Shown here piece after piece: positions 54,675-63,350 of a stretch of 64,000 nucleotides of DNA (its first letter is position 1; every line of letters starts with the position of its first letter). The position numbers were made by a program, and so were the translations under genes. The DNA lies in NCBI GenBank assembly GCA_017516745.1, contig JAFXBF010000002.1, positions 124,001-188,000 of the forward strand, in the 5' to 3' direction. Under the pieces are notes generated by a model, which was not told the origin of the DNA, ran no database searches, and was given only the letters and a program-made list of their open reading frames with translations. The DNA is from Clostridia bacterium (GTDB lineage: Bacteria > Bacillota > Clostridia > Oscillospirales > Acutalibacteraceae).

Positions 54675-56470
54675 GCGAGAAAACAACTGAAAAAGAAGTT
54701 TTGACTGCCGAGCAGATATGGAAAGAATATGAAAAGGGAAGAAACTACAAAGCTTCTCTCGGCAAAGAAGGACTTTACGAGCAGACAAAGAAAAATGAGC
54801 GTTTTATGCTCGGCGACCAATGGAATGGAGCTGATACAGGTGATATTCCGAAGGTTGTAATGAATGTTATCAAGCAGATAGGCGATTTCAAGGTATCGAA
54901 TATCATTTCTAATCCCTGTACGGCGATTTATGAGTTTGACGGTGTACCTACGGCAATTGAAGCACAGCGTACTCCGAATGCGAGTGAGCTATCGCAGGTG
55001 CTTTCCAGTATTGAAAAACCCGATGCGCAGGTATCGTTTGAGGCTGAGCATCAGGCGGTTGCAACTGCGCTGACGGCTCATTTTTGTTCTGTATGGGAAC
55101 GCTGCAAGATGAACAAGCTCAATCAGCGTGGTGTGCGTAAGTCTTATATAAGCGGCTCTTATGTGCTCTATAGCTATTTTGACCCGGAGCTGAAGACTGG
55201 TCTGTGGGCGAGTAGCGAAAAGAATGAGCCGATAAAAGGTGATATTGCAGTTGAGCTTCTTGATATCTCCAATGTGTATTTTGGTAATCCTACCATATGT
55301 GAGGTTCAGCAACAGCCCTCGATAATAATATCTCAAAGAAAGGCTCTCAAAACGATTAAGAGAGAAATGGTGAAAAATTTCGGTCCTGAGGCTGATGTTG
55401 AAAGTGTAACTGCCGACGACAAAAACGACGATGTAGGTAACTACAACGAAGGTTTTGACGAAGATAATAAGTACACTACGCTGTTAACCCGCTTCTGGAA
55501 GGATGAAAACGGCGATGTAAAGGCGATACAATGCACGAGCAAGGCAATAGTCAAAGATGAATGGGATATAGGGCTTACTCAATATCCCATATCTCTTTAT
55601 AACTGGGATGAAACCGATAGCTGTATTTATGGACATTCTGAAATAACAGAGCTTATTCCCAATCAGATTGCAATTAACCGTATGATTTCGCTTGAAATTC
55701 TTTCGGAAATGCAAATGGGCTTGCCGAAGATAGTCTACAACGAGGACGCTATCTCACAGGAAATTACAAACGACCCCGGACAGATTATTGCCGTCACCTC
55801 GCAGACCGATGTGCGAAACGCTATACAGTTTCTTAATCCTGCACAGATGTCTCCTAACTGGCACAGAGTTCAACAGGAGCTTATCGACAACACAAAATCT
55901 GTTGCAGGTGCAACAGCGGTTGCGCTCGGTGATGTAAGACCTGAAAATACTTCCGCTATTGTTGCCTTGCGTGAGGCGGCTAATATGCCCTTGCAACCAT
56001 ATCTTAACCGTTATTATGACTTTATCGAAGATAATGCCCGTATCTGGGGTGAAATGATAATCCGCAAATACGGTAAGCGTTCTCTGCGTGTTGAAACAGA
56101 CGGCAGGGTTACATATGTTCCGTTTGACGGTGATCGTTACAAGGATATGATGCTTTCAGCAAGAATTGAAGTCGGTCCGTCAACGCTCTGGGCGACAAGT
56201 ACAGTTATCGCAACGCTTGATAATCTTCTCAAGATGAAGGAAATCACTATAATTCAGTTCCTTGAGAGAATACCCGAGGGAATTATTCCGAAAAAGCAAC
56301 AGCTTATCAATCAGATTAAAGCCGCACAGGAAGCAGCACAGGCTCAACCGAAACCGCCGCAGGGCGCAGATATTCAGCAGCTTTTATCAACGCTCAGTGA
56401 TGAGCAGCTTGCCGCAGTACAGGAAAATCCTGCGCTGCTTGAACAGTTCGTTGCAAATATGCAACAGTAA
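54671..56470 (+). CDS. Phage portal protein (podovirus type)
   Basis: 599 aa. AEQIWKEYEKGRNYKASLGKEGLYEQTKKNERFMLGDQWNG... IPKVVMNVIKQIGDFKVSNI, then GHSEITELIPNQIAINRMISLEILSEMQMGLPKIVYNEDAI and ...PENTSAIVALREAANMPLQPYL are typical portal sequences. It forms the dodecameric ring for packaging and ejection at the head vertex. The Gln-rich C-terminal tail is like tail-nozzle-type portal barrels. Confidence 0.92.
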   Translation: MSEKTTEKEVLTAEQIWKEYEKGRNYKASLGKEGLYEQTKKNERFMLGDQWNGADTGDIPKVVMNVIKQIGDFKVSNIISNPCTAIYEFDGVPTAIEAQRTPNASELSQVLSSIEKPDAQVSFEAEHQAVATALTAHFCSVWERCKMNKLNQRGVRKSYISGSYVLYSYFDPELKTGLWASSEKNEPIKGDIAVELLDISNVYFGNPTICEVQQQPSIIISQRKALKTIKREMVKNFGPEADVESVTADDKNDDVGNYNEGFDEDNKYTTLLTRFWKDENGDVKAIQCTSKAIVKDEWDIGLTQYPISLYNWDETDSCIYGHSEITELIPNQIAINRMISLEILSEMQMGLPKIVYNEDAISQEITNDPGQIIAVTSQTDVRNAIQFLNPAQMSPNWHRVQQELIDNTKSVAGATAVALGDVRPENTSAIVALREAANMPLQPYLNRYYDFIEDNARIWGEMIIRKYGKRSLRVETDGRVTYVPFDGDRYKDMMLSARIEVGPSTLWATSTVIATLDNLLKMKEITIIQFLERIPEGIIPKKQQLINQIKAAQEAAQAQPKPPQGADIQQLLSTLSDEQLAAVQENPALLEQFVANMQQ

Positions 56471-56543
56471 ATTATCGCCTCACCAGGGCGGTTTTTTTAT
56501 ATCCAAATTTAAGCGGACACCATACCGCAGAAAGAGGTAAACA

Positions 56544-57353
56544 ATGGGAAACGAAAACCAGGATTTTGACGCTGTTATCGATTCAATGATTGAGGAATCA
56601 ACAGAGCCCGATGTAACTGAAACCGTTGAAACGACACAGCAGACCGAGCCTGCACAGGATGCACCACAGTCCGACAGTACAGGCGACACTACACAGACGC
56701 AACAGACCGAAGGAACGGAAGGTGAGCACACCACAGCTACACCCAACACTTTCAAGGTTAAGTTCCGTCACGAAGAAAAAGAGCTGACGTTGGAAGAAAT
56801 GACTGCTCTTGCTCAAAAGGGAATGCTCTATGACGCTGAGGATATGTCGACAAATCTCTCGGCACTCAGAGAAATTGCCAAGGGCAACGGCTATAACTCC
56901 GTAAAAGACTATCTTGAAGCCGTAAAGCAGGCCACTCTCAACAACCAGGCTCAACAGCTTGTTAACGACAAATCCATTCCGCAGGACATTGCAAAGGAAT
57001 TTGTCGAAAACAAGCTGAAAATTTCCGAGTTTGAAAACTTGGAAAAATCACGCAGAGAACAGGAAGAACGACAGCGCAAGGCAGTTGAGGAAATAACGGA
57101 TTTTCAGAACAAGTACCCCGGTGTAGATTGTAAAAATCTGCCGCAGGAAGTGCTTATTTCTAAAAGCCGAAACCCCGACGTGCCTCTTTCCTTCCATTAT
57201 GCGGCTTATCGTGAAAAAATGCTCGCTACTGAAGCGGCGGCACGAGAGAAGCAGGAAGAGAATGCTGCCAGTTCCACTCCTTCGTTGCGTGACAACACAA
57301 CAGACACTTTCAACGAAGAGGATGCTTTGCTGAAAGAAGTATTCGACGATTAA
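56544..57353 (+). CDS. Capsid scaffolding protein
   Basis: 269 aa. Acidic Thr/Gln/Glu-rich low-complexity start (residues 10-70), then KVKFRHEEKELTLEEMTALAQKGMLYD and a coiled coil (LEKSRREQEERQRKAVEEI), as in scaffold proteins preceding the capsid gene. It should assemble the prohead and then leave. AGAAAGAGG lies upstream. The 73-bp gap to the portal gene holds a weak CGCC/GGCG hairpin with seven T's. Confidence 0.85.
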   Translation: MGNENQDFDAVIDSMIEESTEPDVTETVETTQQTEPAQDAPQSDSTGDTTQTQQTEGTEGEHTTATPNTFKVKFRHEEKELTLEEMTALAQKGMLYDAEDMSTNLSALREIAKGNGYNSVKDYLEAVKQATLNNQAQQLVNDKSIPQDIAKEFVENKLKISEFENLEKSRREQEERQRKAVEEITDFQNKYPGVDCKNLPQEVLISKSRNPDVPLSFHYAAYREKMLATEAAAREKQEENAASSTPSLRDNTTDTFNEEDALLKEVFDD

Positions 57354-57372
57354 TTACAGGAGTGATTAAATT

Positions 57373-58299
57373 ATGGCATTTAATGTACAGACCTACACAG
57401 AAAAGTTCGCCAAAGAGCTTGACGAACAGCATGTTAAGACTATGGTAACGGGTTATTTTGCAGGCGGTAGCTTTAACGCCGAATTTGCTACATCAGATAC
57501 CGTACTTGTCGCAGAGTACGATATGAGCGGACTTGGCGATTATTCCCGTGAAGCAGGCTATCCCAAGGGCGGTATCGCTATGAGAAAGCGTGCTTACACT
57601 CTGCCTATGGAACGTGGCCGCCAGTTCTCTGTCGATGTCCGTGATCTGCAGACAAATGACCTCAAATCTGGTGTCAAGGAACTTTCCAAGGTTATGAAAA
57701 CGTTCCAGAAACGTAAGGTTGACCAGGAAGTTGACGCTTTCAACCTCTGCACAATCGGTAATTCGGCGCTTGCAACAAATATAAAGCCCGAAACATTTAC
57801 AGAGTCGTCAACCAATATTGTAAAGAGACTTATTTACGATATTGACAAAGCAACTGACGCAGCAGATGGTGAAGAGGTTATTGCACTGGTAAACGGTAAT
57901 ATTCACGGTCATCTTACTGCAAGCAATGAGTTCTATAAGTATATGGATGTTGCAAACTTCGCCAAGGGTAAGGTTAATACCGAACTCAAGACCATCAACG
58001 AAGCAGGTATCGTTAGGGTAGATGGCTCAAGAATGCGTACTGCGTACAATTTCTTCAATGGTGTCGATACCGAGGAAAAGCCCGGCGGCTTTGCACCTGT
58101 AAAGGGTAGCGGCAGCTACAACTGGATTATTCTTCCTCGTTCCGCAGCACAGTGTATCTCCGTTCTTCAGAGAACACGTGTTATCACACCCGAAATAAAC
58201 AACGATGCAGACGCTTACAAGCAGGGTTACCGCAGGCTTTACGGTGCTTTTGTTCTTGCAAGCGACCAGGAAAGAATCGTTGTTTCGCAGACTGCCTGA
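57373..58299 (+). CDS. Major capsid protein
   Basis: 308 aa. FNVQTYTEKFAKELDEQHVKTMVTGYFAGGSFNAEFATSDTVLVAEYDMSGLGDYSREAGYPKGG...RGRQFSVDVRDLQTNDLKSG and ...NWIILPRSAAQCISVLQRTRVITPEINNDADAYKQGYRRLYGAFVL fit an HK97-fold capsid protein of Firmicutes phages. Codon use is biased as in a highly expressed gene. Strong GGAG site. Confidence 0.92.
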   Translation: MAFNVQTYTEKFAKELDEQHVKTMVTGYFAGGSFNAEFATSDTVLVAEYDMSGLGDYSREAGYPKGGIAMRKRAYTLPMERGRQFSVDVRDLQTNDLKSGVKELSKVMKTFQKRKVDQEVDAFNLCTIGNSALATNIKPETFTESSTNIVKRLIYDIDKATDAADGEEVIALVNGNIHGHLTASNEFYKYMDVANFAKGKVNTELKTINEAGIVRVDGSRMRTAYNFFNGVDTEEKPGGFAPVKGSGSYNWIILPRSAAQCISVLQRTRVITPEINNDADAYKQGYRRLYGAFVLASDQERIVVSQTA

Positions 58300-58319
58300 T
58301 TACATAGGAGGTAACAGAT

Positions 58320-58775
58320 ATGGCATTTACACTTAATTACGGTGCGGCTTATAAGACAGTCAACACCGAGGCTCAGCGTGACGAGCTTATTGCAAGAGGC
58401 TGGACACTCGCAGAGGGTGGTACAGCAGGTGAGGCATACGACCCCCACAACTACACCGACCCTACTCCCCGTGAATTCAAGGGCGTAGGCTTTGAGGGCG
58501 AAGACCCCGCCTCAATCGCTTATGCTGCAAAGAAGGCAACTGAAGGTGTAGCAAACCAGGCTCAGTATGAGGCGCTTAATGATATCATTCACGATTTCGG
58601 CGACCACATTCCGCCTGAGACCTATACAGAGATTGTAACGGTTGCCGCTCTTCCTGCAAGCGGTCAGAAAACAACAACCGTTTACCTTCTTGTTGAGAAG
58701 GATGCAACCGCAGGCCTCGCACCCGGTGCTTACATTTACAGCGACGGAGAGTGGGTACCCTATACGGTTGCCTGA
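58320..58775 (+). CDS. Head fibre or decoration-like phage protein
   Basis: 151 aa. The start (LNYGAAYKTVNTEAQRDELIARGWTLAEGGTA) is followed by a linker and helical segment, then a beta-rich end (YTEIVTVAALPASGQKTTTVYLLVEKDATAGLAPGAYIYSDGEWVPYTVA), like the C-terminal domain of phage head fibres. It directly follows the capsid gene, which fits a surface decoration role. Confidence 0.7.
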   Translation: MAFTLNYGAAYKTVNTEAQRDELIARGWTLAEGGTAGEAYDPHNYTDPTPREFKGVGFEGEDPASIAYAAKKATEGVANQAQYEALNDIIHDFGDHIPPETYTEIVTVAALPASGQKTTTVYLLVEKDATAGLAPGAYIYSDGEWVPYTVA

Positions 58776-58830
58776 AACAGTAAGTGACGGCGGAACAAAT
58801 TCAATCAGCCGCCTGTAGCTTAAATTAAAG

Positions 58831-58870
58831 AAGCCGCAATATCTTTTGACAGTGACGGTGTTGCGGCTTT
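58831..58870 (+). terminator. Hairpin with terminator character before the prophage tRNA
   Basis: AAGCCGCAA (58831-58839) pairs with TTGCGGCTT (58861-58869), followed by only a few T's; it may end the capsid transcript or act as a processing stem just ahead of the tRNA. Confidence 0.5.
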
Positions 58871-58875
58871 GATAC

Positions 58876-58950
58876 AGAGGCGTAGCCAAGCGGTAAGGCA
58901 AGGGACTTTGACTCCCTTATTCGTCAGTTCAAATCTGACCGTCTCTGCCA
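58876..58950 (+). tRNA. tRNA-Gln (TTG anticodon) inside the prophage structural operon
   Basis: 75 nt with encoded CCA. Acceptor AGAGGCG pairs with CGTCTCT (one G-U pair). Anticodon stem AGGGA/TCCCT around CTTTGAC gives anticodon TTG. T-arm GTCAG-TTCAAAT-CTGAC. Discriminator G. It lies on the same strand and 17 bp ahead of the next coding sequence, so it is transcribed with late genes. Confidence 0.93.
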
Positions 58951-58967
58951 CGAAAGGAGAGTATTTT

Positions 58968-59291
58968 ATGCTCACACGATACACGATAAATGAAAACTTT
59001 ACTCTTGACGGTGATGAATTTCTGAAAGGAAGTACATTTATACACGATGACGAAATCGTCGGAGAGCTTTTACAGAAAGCAGGCTTTGTCAGCCCGAAAC
59101 CTATGTTCACTAAGATAAAAATTATTGATGACCCTTACAACAAGGTACCGTATTTATCGCAGATGAAGAAAAGCGAGCTTTTACAGGTTGCGGCTAATGA
59201 AAACATAGCAGTTGACCCCAAAGCAAACACGGTGACTATACGGGCGCAGATTAAGCAGGCGAGAGCACAAAGAGGTGAAAGTACAAGATGA
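58968..59291 (+). CDS. Hypothetical phage head-completion-region protein
   Basis: 107 aa from ATG 58968 with AAAGGAGAG 7 nt upstream. LTRYTINENFTLDGDEFLKGSTFIHDDEIVGELLQKAGF; C-terminus LSQMKKSELLQVAANENIAVDPKANTVTIRAQIKQARAQR resembles a short SAP/LEM-like helix pair. Position suggests a head-tail joining or decoration role. Confidence 0.7.
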   Translation: MLTRYTINENFTLDGDEFLKGSTFIHDDEIVGELLQKAGFVSPKPMFTKIKIIDDPYNKVPYLSQMKKSELLQVAANENIAVDPKANTVTIRAQIKQARAQRGESTR

Positions 59292-59656
59292 CAGCACGTG
59301 AAGTTGTGAAAAAAGCATTTGAACATTTAGGCTATACTGACAGGTTGGGTAAGCCCGACGCCAACACTTTTGCACCGCAGAATAAAATGGCACTTACCGC
59401 TTGTAATACGGTTATGAATGAGATTCAGCGCAAAGAGGGCAGAGAATACACTACGCTTAATACCCTCGACGATACAATCGACCTCTCTGAACGTTCTGTA
59501 AAAGAGGTTATGGTTTTTGGCGTTGCAATGTATCTTGCAATTATTGATAACGACGAATCACAGCAGAGTGTTTTTGCCGGGCTTTATACACAGAAACTCG
59601 GTTTAGTTCCGAAACAACAGAAAACAGTAACGCTCAAATATAAACCTACGGAGTGA
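59288..59656 (+). CDS. Head-tail connector-like protein
   Basis: 122 aa, 4-bp overlap with the previous gene. All-helical start TAREVVKKAFEHLGYTDRLGKPDANTFAPQNKMALTACNTVMNEIQRKEG, then RSVKEVMVFGVAMYLAIIDNDESQQSVFAGLYTQKL. This fits adaptor/connector proteins of the gp6/P22-gp4 kind that sit under the portal. Confidence 0.68.
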   Translation: MTAREVVKKAFEHLGYTDRLGKPDANTFAPQNKMALTACNTVMNEIQRKEGREYTTLNTLDDTIDLSERSVKEVMVFGVAMYLAIIDNDESQQSVFAGLYTQKLGLVPKQQKTVTLKYKPTE

Positions 59657-59660
59657 TTGT

Positions 59661-62288
59661 ATGAATTATCCTCAGATGGGAAGAAACAGAAAATATACGC
59701 TGAATATTCCCGATTTCAGCGGCGGTATAAATGCCTCGAAACCTATACAGGATATACAGGATAATCAAGCCGCAATGATAAAAAACATGTGGCTTAAGGA
59801 CGGCGTTTTGCAGACCCGACCTGCACTCAAAGTGGGAAGTGATGAGGCGTATTTGTCTTCTAATTCTCTGTTGTATGATATAGGGCTTGAACTGAAATAC
59901 AGTTATGAGCTTTATAGTTCTGCGGCAGCGTCGTTAGGTAATCTTATTTCTAAAAGCGGCAGGCTGTTCCGCAGCGGTAAGACTTATTTAATTTACAGCA
60001 ATGAAACCAACGGTTTTGTACCGATAACGCTTGAGTTTAATTCTCAAGATGCTGAAAATATTTTTTCAAACGGAAATATCGAAAACGAATATTTTTTTGA
60101 AAACGGCACTATCACCCACAGGATTGACAAAGACGAAACCAAGACCGATTATTATGAAGTTGTAAGCTCGAAAATTTACGGATATATTAACCTGCGTCCA
60201 AACGCGCAATCCGAAGTCAGGAGACTTTTTGCGTGCTTTGTTTTTGAACTCATAAGCGGTGAAGTTAGCGGTGAAGTTGTCACAAGGCTTAAAATGTACG
60301 ATTTGGATGAAGATTTGCCGGCGGAATACACACCGTATGCTCCTACGGTTATTTTAGGCTCGGGCTCTACCGCAGTAACATTGGACGATTTCAACCTTAT
60401 GACTGATGATTTTAAGCAACAAATGTTAGTCAGTAAAGATTTGTCACAATACACGGTTTATGAAGGCAACGAGGCTAACGACAGCTATTATGAAGGGGAC
60501 GAAGTCAGAGAAGTTAAAAGTTTTAATCTTGGTGACGGTTATAGCAAAGAATACGGGAATGATTACTTTACCAAGCCGATTAATTTTAAATATCAGGAAA
60601 TTCCAGGCAGTACAATTGACCGAATAGTGGTTTACGGGCAATTCAAATTCGGTTATTGGAAAGCTCAGCTTTTGAAAGATAAATATAAATACGGAGAAAT
60701 CGGCAGAGAATCAGTACCGGTTATTGGTGGCGGCACAAACACACATATTTATTACGGCAAAACAGACGAAGAGATACCCGAAGGATATTATCTTGATTCA
60801 GACCCGAAATTCTACGAGTTGAAAACAGCCACAAAACTTGTTATAGAGAATCCTTCGTTTGATTTCCATTACCGTACTTATAAATATTATGACAGCTACG
60901 ACAGAGAGGTTGACCCTGTAGCGGCTTTTGTGCCTCCCGAAAATGATGAAACTTATATTTATCCTTCAATTAATGGCGGCACGTCTGCTACTTTCAGCAA
61001 CGGAATTCTCACAATTAGATTTCCTACCAACGAACGCAAGAATATAAAAACATATAAAAAGCGTATGGAAGAGCATTATCAAACGGGCGTTGTTGAGGAA
61101 TGCTACGAAGAAATAGAAATACCGTCTTATCCTGCTGCCGGGATATATATTGACGAAATTTATATATTCCAATCTGTTCGAAGTTACGGCGACAGGGCAG
61201 ACCTTGTAATAAAAAATCCGCTTAAAACCACCTTCGGCGGTACAAACAGCGGATACGCAGGCGGTACACGTTTGTTTGTGGCCGGTAATCCCGAACACAA
61301 AAACGTTTTACGTTGGAGTGGTGTAAACGATTTTTCATATTTTCTTGAAAATAACTTTACATATATCGGCAGAGACGATGAAGCAATAACCGCTCTCGGT
61401 AAACAGGACGGTTATTTGGTTGTGTTTAAGGAGAACGAGCTATATGCGCTCGAATATGCTTCAACAACCGACAGCGAAAACGAGCTTATTGTTTATTTTC
61501 CGGTTACGCCGATTTCACCTTATATCGGGTGCGACTGTCCTCTGTCAATTCAGTTTGTAGCTAATCGTTTGACTTGGCTGACAAGTGACGGTAAGGTTTA
61601 CACATTGTTCAGCGAAAACAGCTACAGTGAGCGTAACGTGCGTGAGGTTTCAAAACACATTGAAAACGAGCTTAAAAAGCATAGCCGTGAACAGTTGAAG
61701 GCGGCAAGGTCTGTTGACTACAATGGCAATTATATGTTGTTTATCGGCGATACGGTTTACATTTGGAATTATGACAGGAATCCTCTGTATAACTATTCAT
61801 CTTCCGAAAAAGCACAACAAAATCTGTGTTGGTTTAAGTGGGAGTTTCCGCATACGGTTGAATATGTATGTGAAAAAGAAGGCGATTTAATCGTTATATG
61901 TTGCGACGGTAAAGACCATCAGGGCTATGTGCTTGATTACAACAGTTGTGAAGATGATACGGTAGGTACCAAAAATAAAATTCCGATTGTAACATCATAT
62001 AAAAGTAAACTCTGGGATTTCGGTAACCCGTTCAAATTCAAAAAAATAAACCGTGCCTTTTTCGAGATTGAAGCAGCTTCGGGCGAAATCGAAGTGCGTT
62101 TCTTTACCGAAAACGGAACGGATAGTATAAACACCAGGCTTGACGCTCGTTACAGCGGCAATAAAGCCTATAACACAAGACCGCACCTTGTAAGAGTTAG
62201 AAGCGCAGGCTTTGAACTTGAAAGCAAGGCAGCGGTCAAATTATATTCTGCCGCACTTTTTGCAGAAACCTACGGAGAGGTGAAATAA
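59661..62288 (+). CDS. Large tail-nozzle/DNA-stabilisation-like protein
   Basis: 875 aa, rich in beta strands. The start (KYTLNIPDFSGGINASKPIQDIQDNQAAMIKNMWLKDGVLQTRPAL) and later RLFVAGNPEHKNVLRWSGVNDFSYFLENNFTYIGRDDEAITALGKQDGYLVVFKENELYALEY are the pattern of podovirus nozzle or packaged-DNA stabilisation proteins with a beta-propeller. It should plug the portal and form the short tail. Supports a short-tailed virion. No tape-measure or tail-tube gene is seen before it. Confidence 0.75.
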   Translation: MNYPQMGRNRKYTLNIPDFSGGINASKPIQDIQDNQAAMIKNMWLKDGVLQTRPALKVGSDEAYLSSNSLLYDIGLELKYSYELYSSAAASLGNLISKSGRLFRSGKTYLIYSNETNGFVPITLEFNSQDAENIFSNGNIENEYFFENGTITHRIDKDETKTDYYEVVSSKIYGYINLRPNAQSEVRRLFACFVFELISGEVSGEVVTRLKMYDLDEDLPAEYTPYAPTVILGSGSTAVTLDDFNLMTDDFKQQMLVSKDLSQYTVYEGNEANDSYYEGDEVREVKSFNLGDGYSKEYGNDYFTKPINFKYQEIPGSTIDRIVVYGQFKFGYWKAQLLKDKYKYGEIGRESVPVIGGGTNTHIYYGKTDEEIPEGYYLDSDPKFYELKTATKLVIENPSFDFHYRTYKYYDSYDREVDPVAAFVPPENDETYIYPSINGGTSATFSNGILTIRFPTNERKNIKTYKKRMEEHYQTGVVEECYEEIEIPSYPAAGIYIDEIYIFQSVRSYGDRADLVIKNPLKTTFGGTNSGYAGGTRLFVAGNPEHKNVLRWSGVNDFSYFLENNFTYIGRDDEAITALGKQDGYLVVFKENELYALEYASTTDSENELIVYFPVTPISPYIGCDCPLSIQFVANRLTWLTSDGKVYTLFSENSYSERNVREVSKHIENELKKHSREQLKAARSVDYNGNYMLFIGDTVYIWNYDRNPLYNYSSSEKAQQNLCWFKWEFPHTVEYVCEKEGDLIVICCDGKDHQGYVLDYNSCEDDTVGTKNKIPIVTSYKSKLWDFGNPFKFKKINRAFFEIEAASGEIEVRFFTENGTDSINTRLDARYSGNKAYNTRPHLVRVRSAGFELESKAAVKLYSAALFAETYGEVK

Positions 62289-63338
62289 TTGGCTTATATT
62301 CAAACAATAGGACAAAATTCTGGTACGTGGTCTGCGGATGAAGAAATTGCCAGAGCTAACGAGTTTGCCAAGATGTATTCCGATGCGGTGGATATTAAGT
62401 ATGCAGCAGGCATTCAGAATCTTACCGAGCAAAAGCAAAATCTCCCTGCTGCCTACGACCCGTACCGTGCCGGCGTGAATGCACAGTACGAAAGAAGTAT
62501 GCGCACCAATAATGAGACTATGGCAAACCTCGGCCTTAACAGAAGCGGAACAAATCTTACAAATCAAATCAGGCTCAGTAATGAGCGTGCCCGTGGTATG
62601 GCGGAGGTTGACAGTAACCAAGCCAAAGCTGAACAGGAACTCAAAGCGCAGATTAACGATTATATTGCACAACGTGACAGCGCAAAGGCGCAGCAGAAGG
62701 CAGAAGCCTTTCAAAACGCTTATAACAATATTTCTTCTCATCAGCGTACACTTGCTCAAATGGAGCAACAGAATGAATATGATATTCAGCTTGCCGAGCT
62801 TGATTATGCGCACGATGAGGAAATGGCAAGGCTTAATCATCAGTACGCAATAGCCGAGATGAATAACGATTACGCCAAGAAGGCACAGCTTGAAAAGGAA
62901 ATGGCCGCTCTTGATTATTCTTACTCTATGCAGAAAATTGAGCGACAGCAACAGCTCGAAAACGAATCATATGCCGAACGTGCTGCAACGGATTGGAATT
63001 ATTATCAGCAACAAGCGGCTTTGGATAGTAAGCTCAGTCTTGACCAGTATGCAGCTAAAGCTGCAACGGATTGGGGTTATAAGCAAAAGCAATTGGCTCT
63101 TGAAAATCAGTATGATATGAGCTTGGCTTCAGCGAAAAATGCGGCTTCTGCTGAGAAAGAAAAAACAAAGTTATCAGCAAAACTTTCTAACAATGCCAAG
63201 ATACTTATGTCGGTTATTGATAGCCACGGTGGTGCGTCATCGGCAAGCTATGCAAAAAGCATCTTGGATAAAGCAATAAACGACGGCCATATCACAGACA
63301 CAGAATATATTAACTTGATTAACTTTTATGATTTATAA
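62289..63338 (+). CDS. Long coiled-coil virion protein (ejection/internal type)
   Basis: 349 aa from TTG 62289, directly after the previous stop, with GGAGAGGTG upstream. It is almost entirely helical (residues 60-310), with heptad-like and repeated segments (AERAATDWNYYQQQAALDSKLSLDQY and AAKAATDWGYKQKQLALENQY). A position after the nozzle gene fits an internal ejection protein that leaves the head with the DNA. Confidence 0.68.
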   Translation: MAYIQTIGQNSGTWSADEEIARANEFAKMYSDAVDIKYAAGIQNLTEQKQNLPAAYDPYRAGVNAQYERSMRTNNETMANLGLNRSGTNLTNQIRLSNERARGMAEVDSNQAKAEQELKAQINDYIAQRDSAKAQQKAEAFQNAYNNISSHQRTLAQMEQQNEYDIQLAELDYAHDEEMARLNHQYAIAEMNNDYAKKAQLEKEMAALDYSYSMQKIERQQQLENESYAERAATDWNYYQQQAALDSKLSLDQYAAKAATDWGYKQKQLALENQYDMSLASAKNAASAEKEKTKLSAKLSNNAKILMSVIDSHGGASSASYAKSILDKAINDGHITDTEYINLINFYDL

Positions 63339-63350
63339 GGGGGATATCTG

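Noticed and set aside
62241-62951. Minus-strand hydrophobic frame of 236 codons
   Set aside because: Mirror of a Gln/Glu/Lys-rich coiled-coil gene, which yields Leu/Phe-rich antisense readings.
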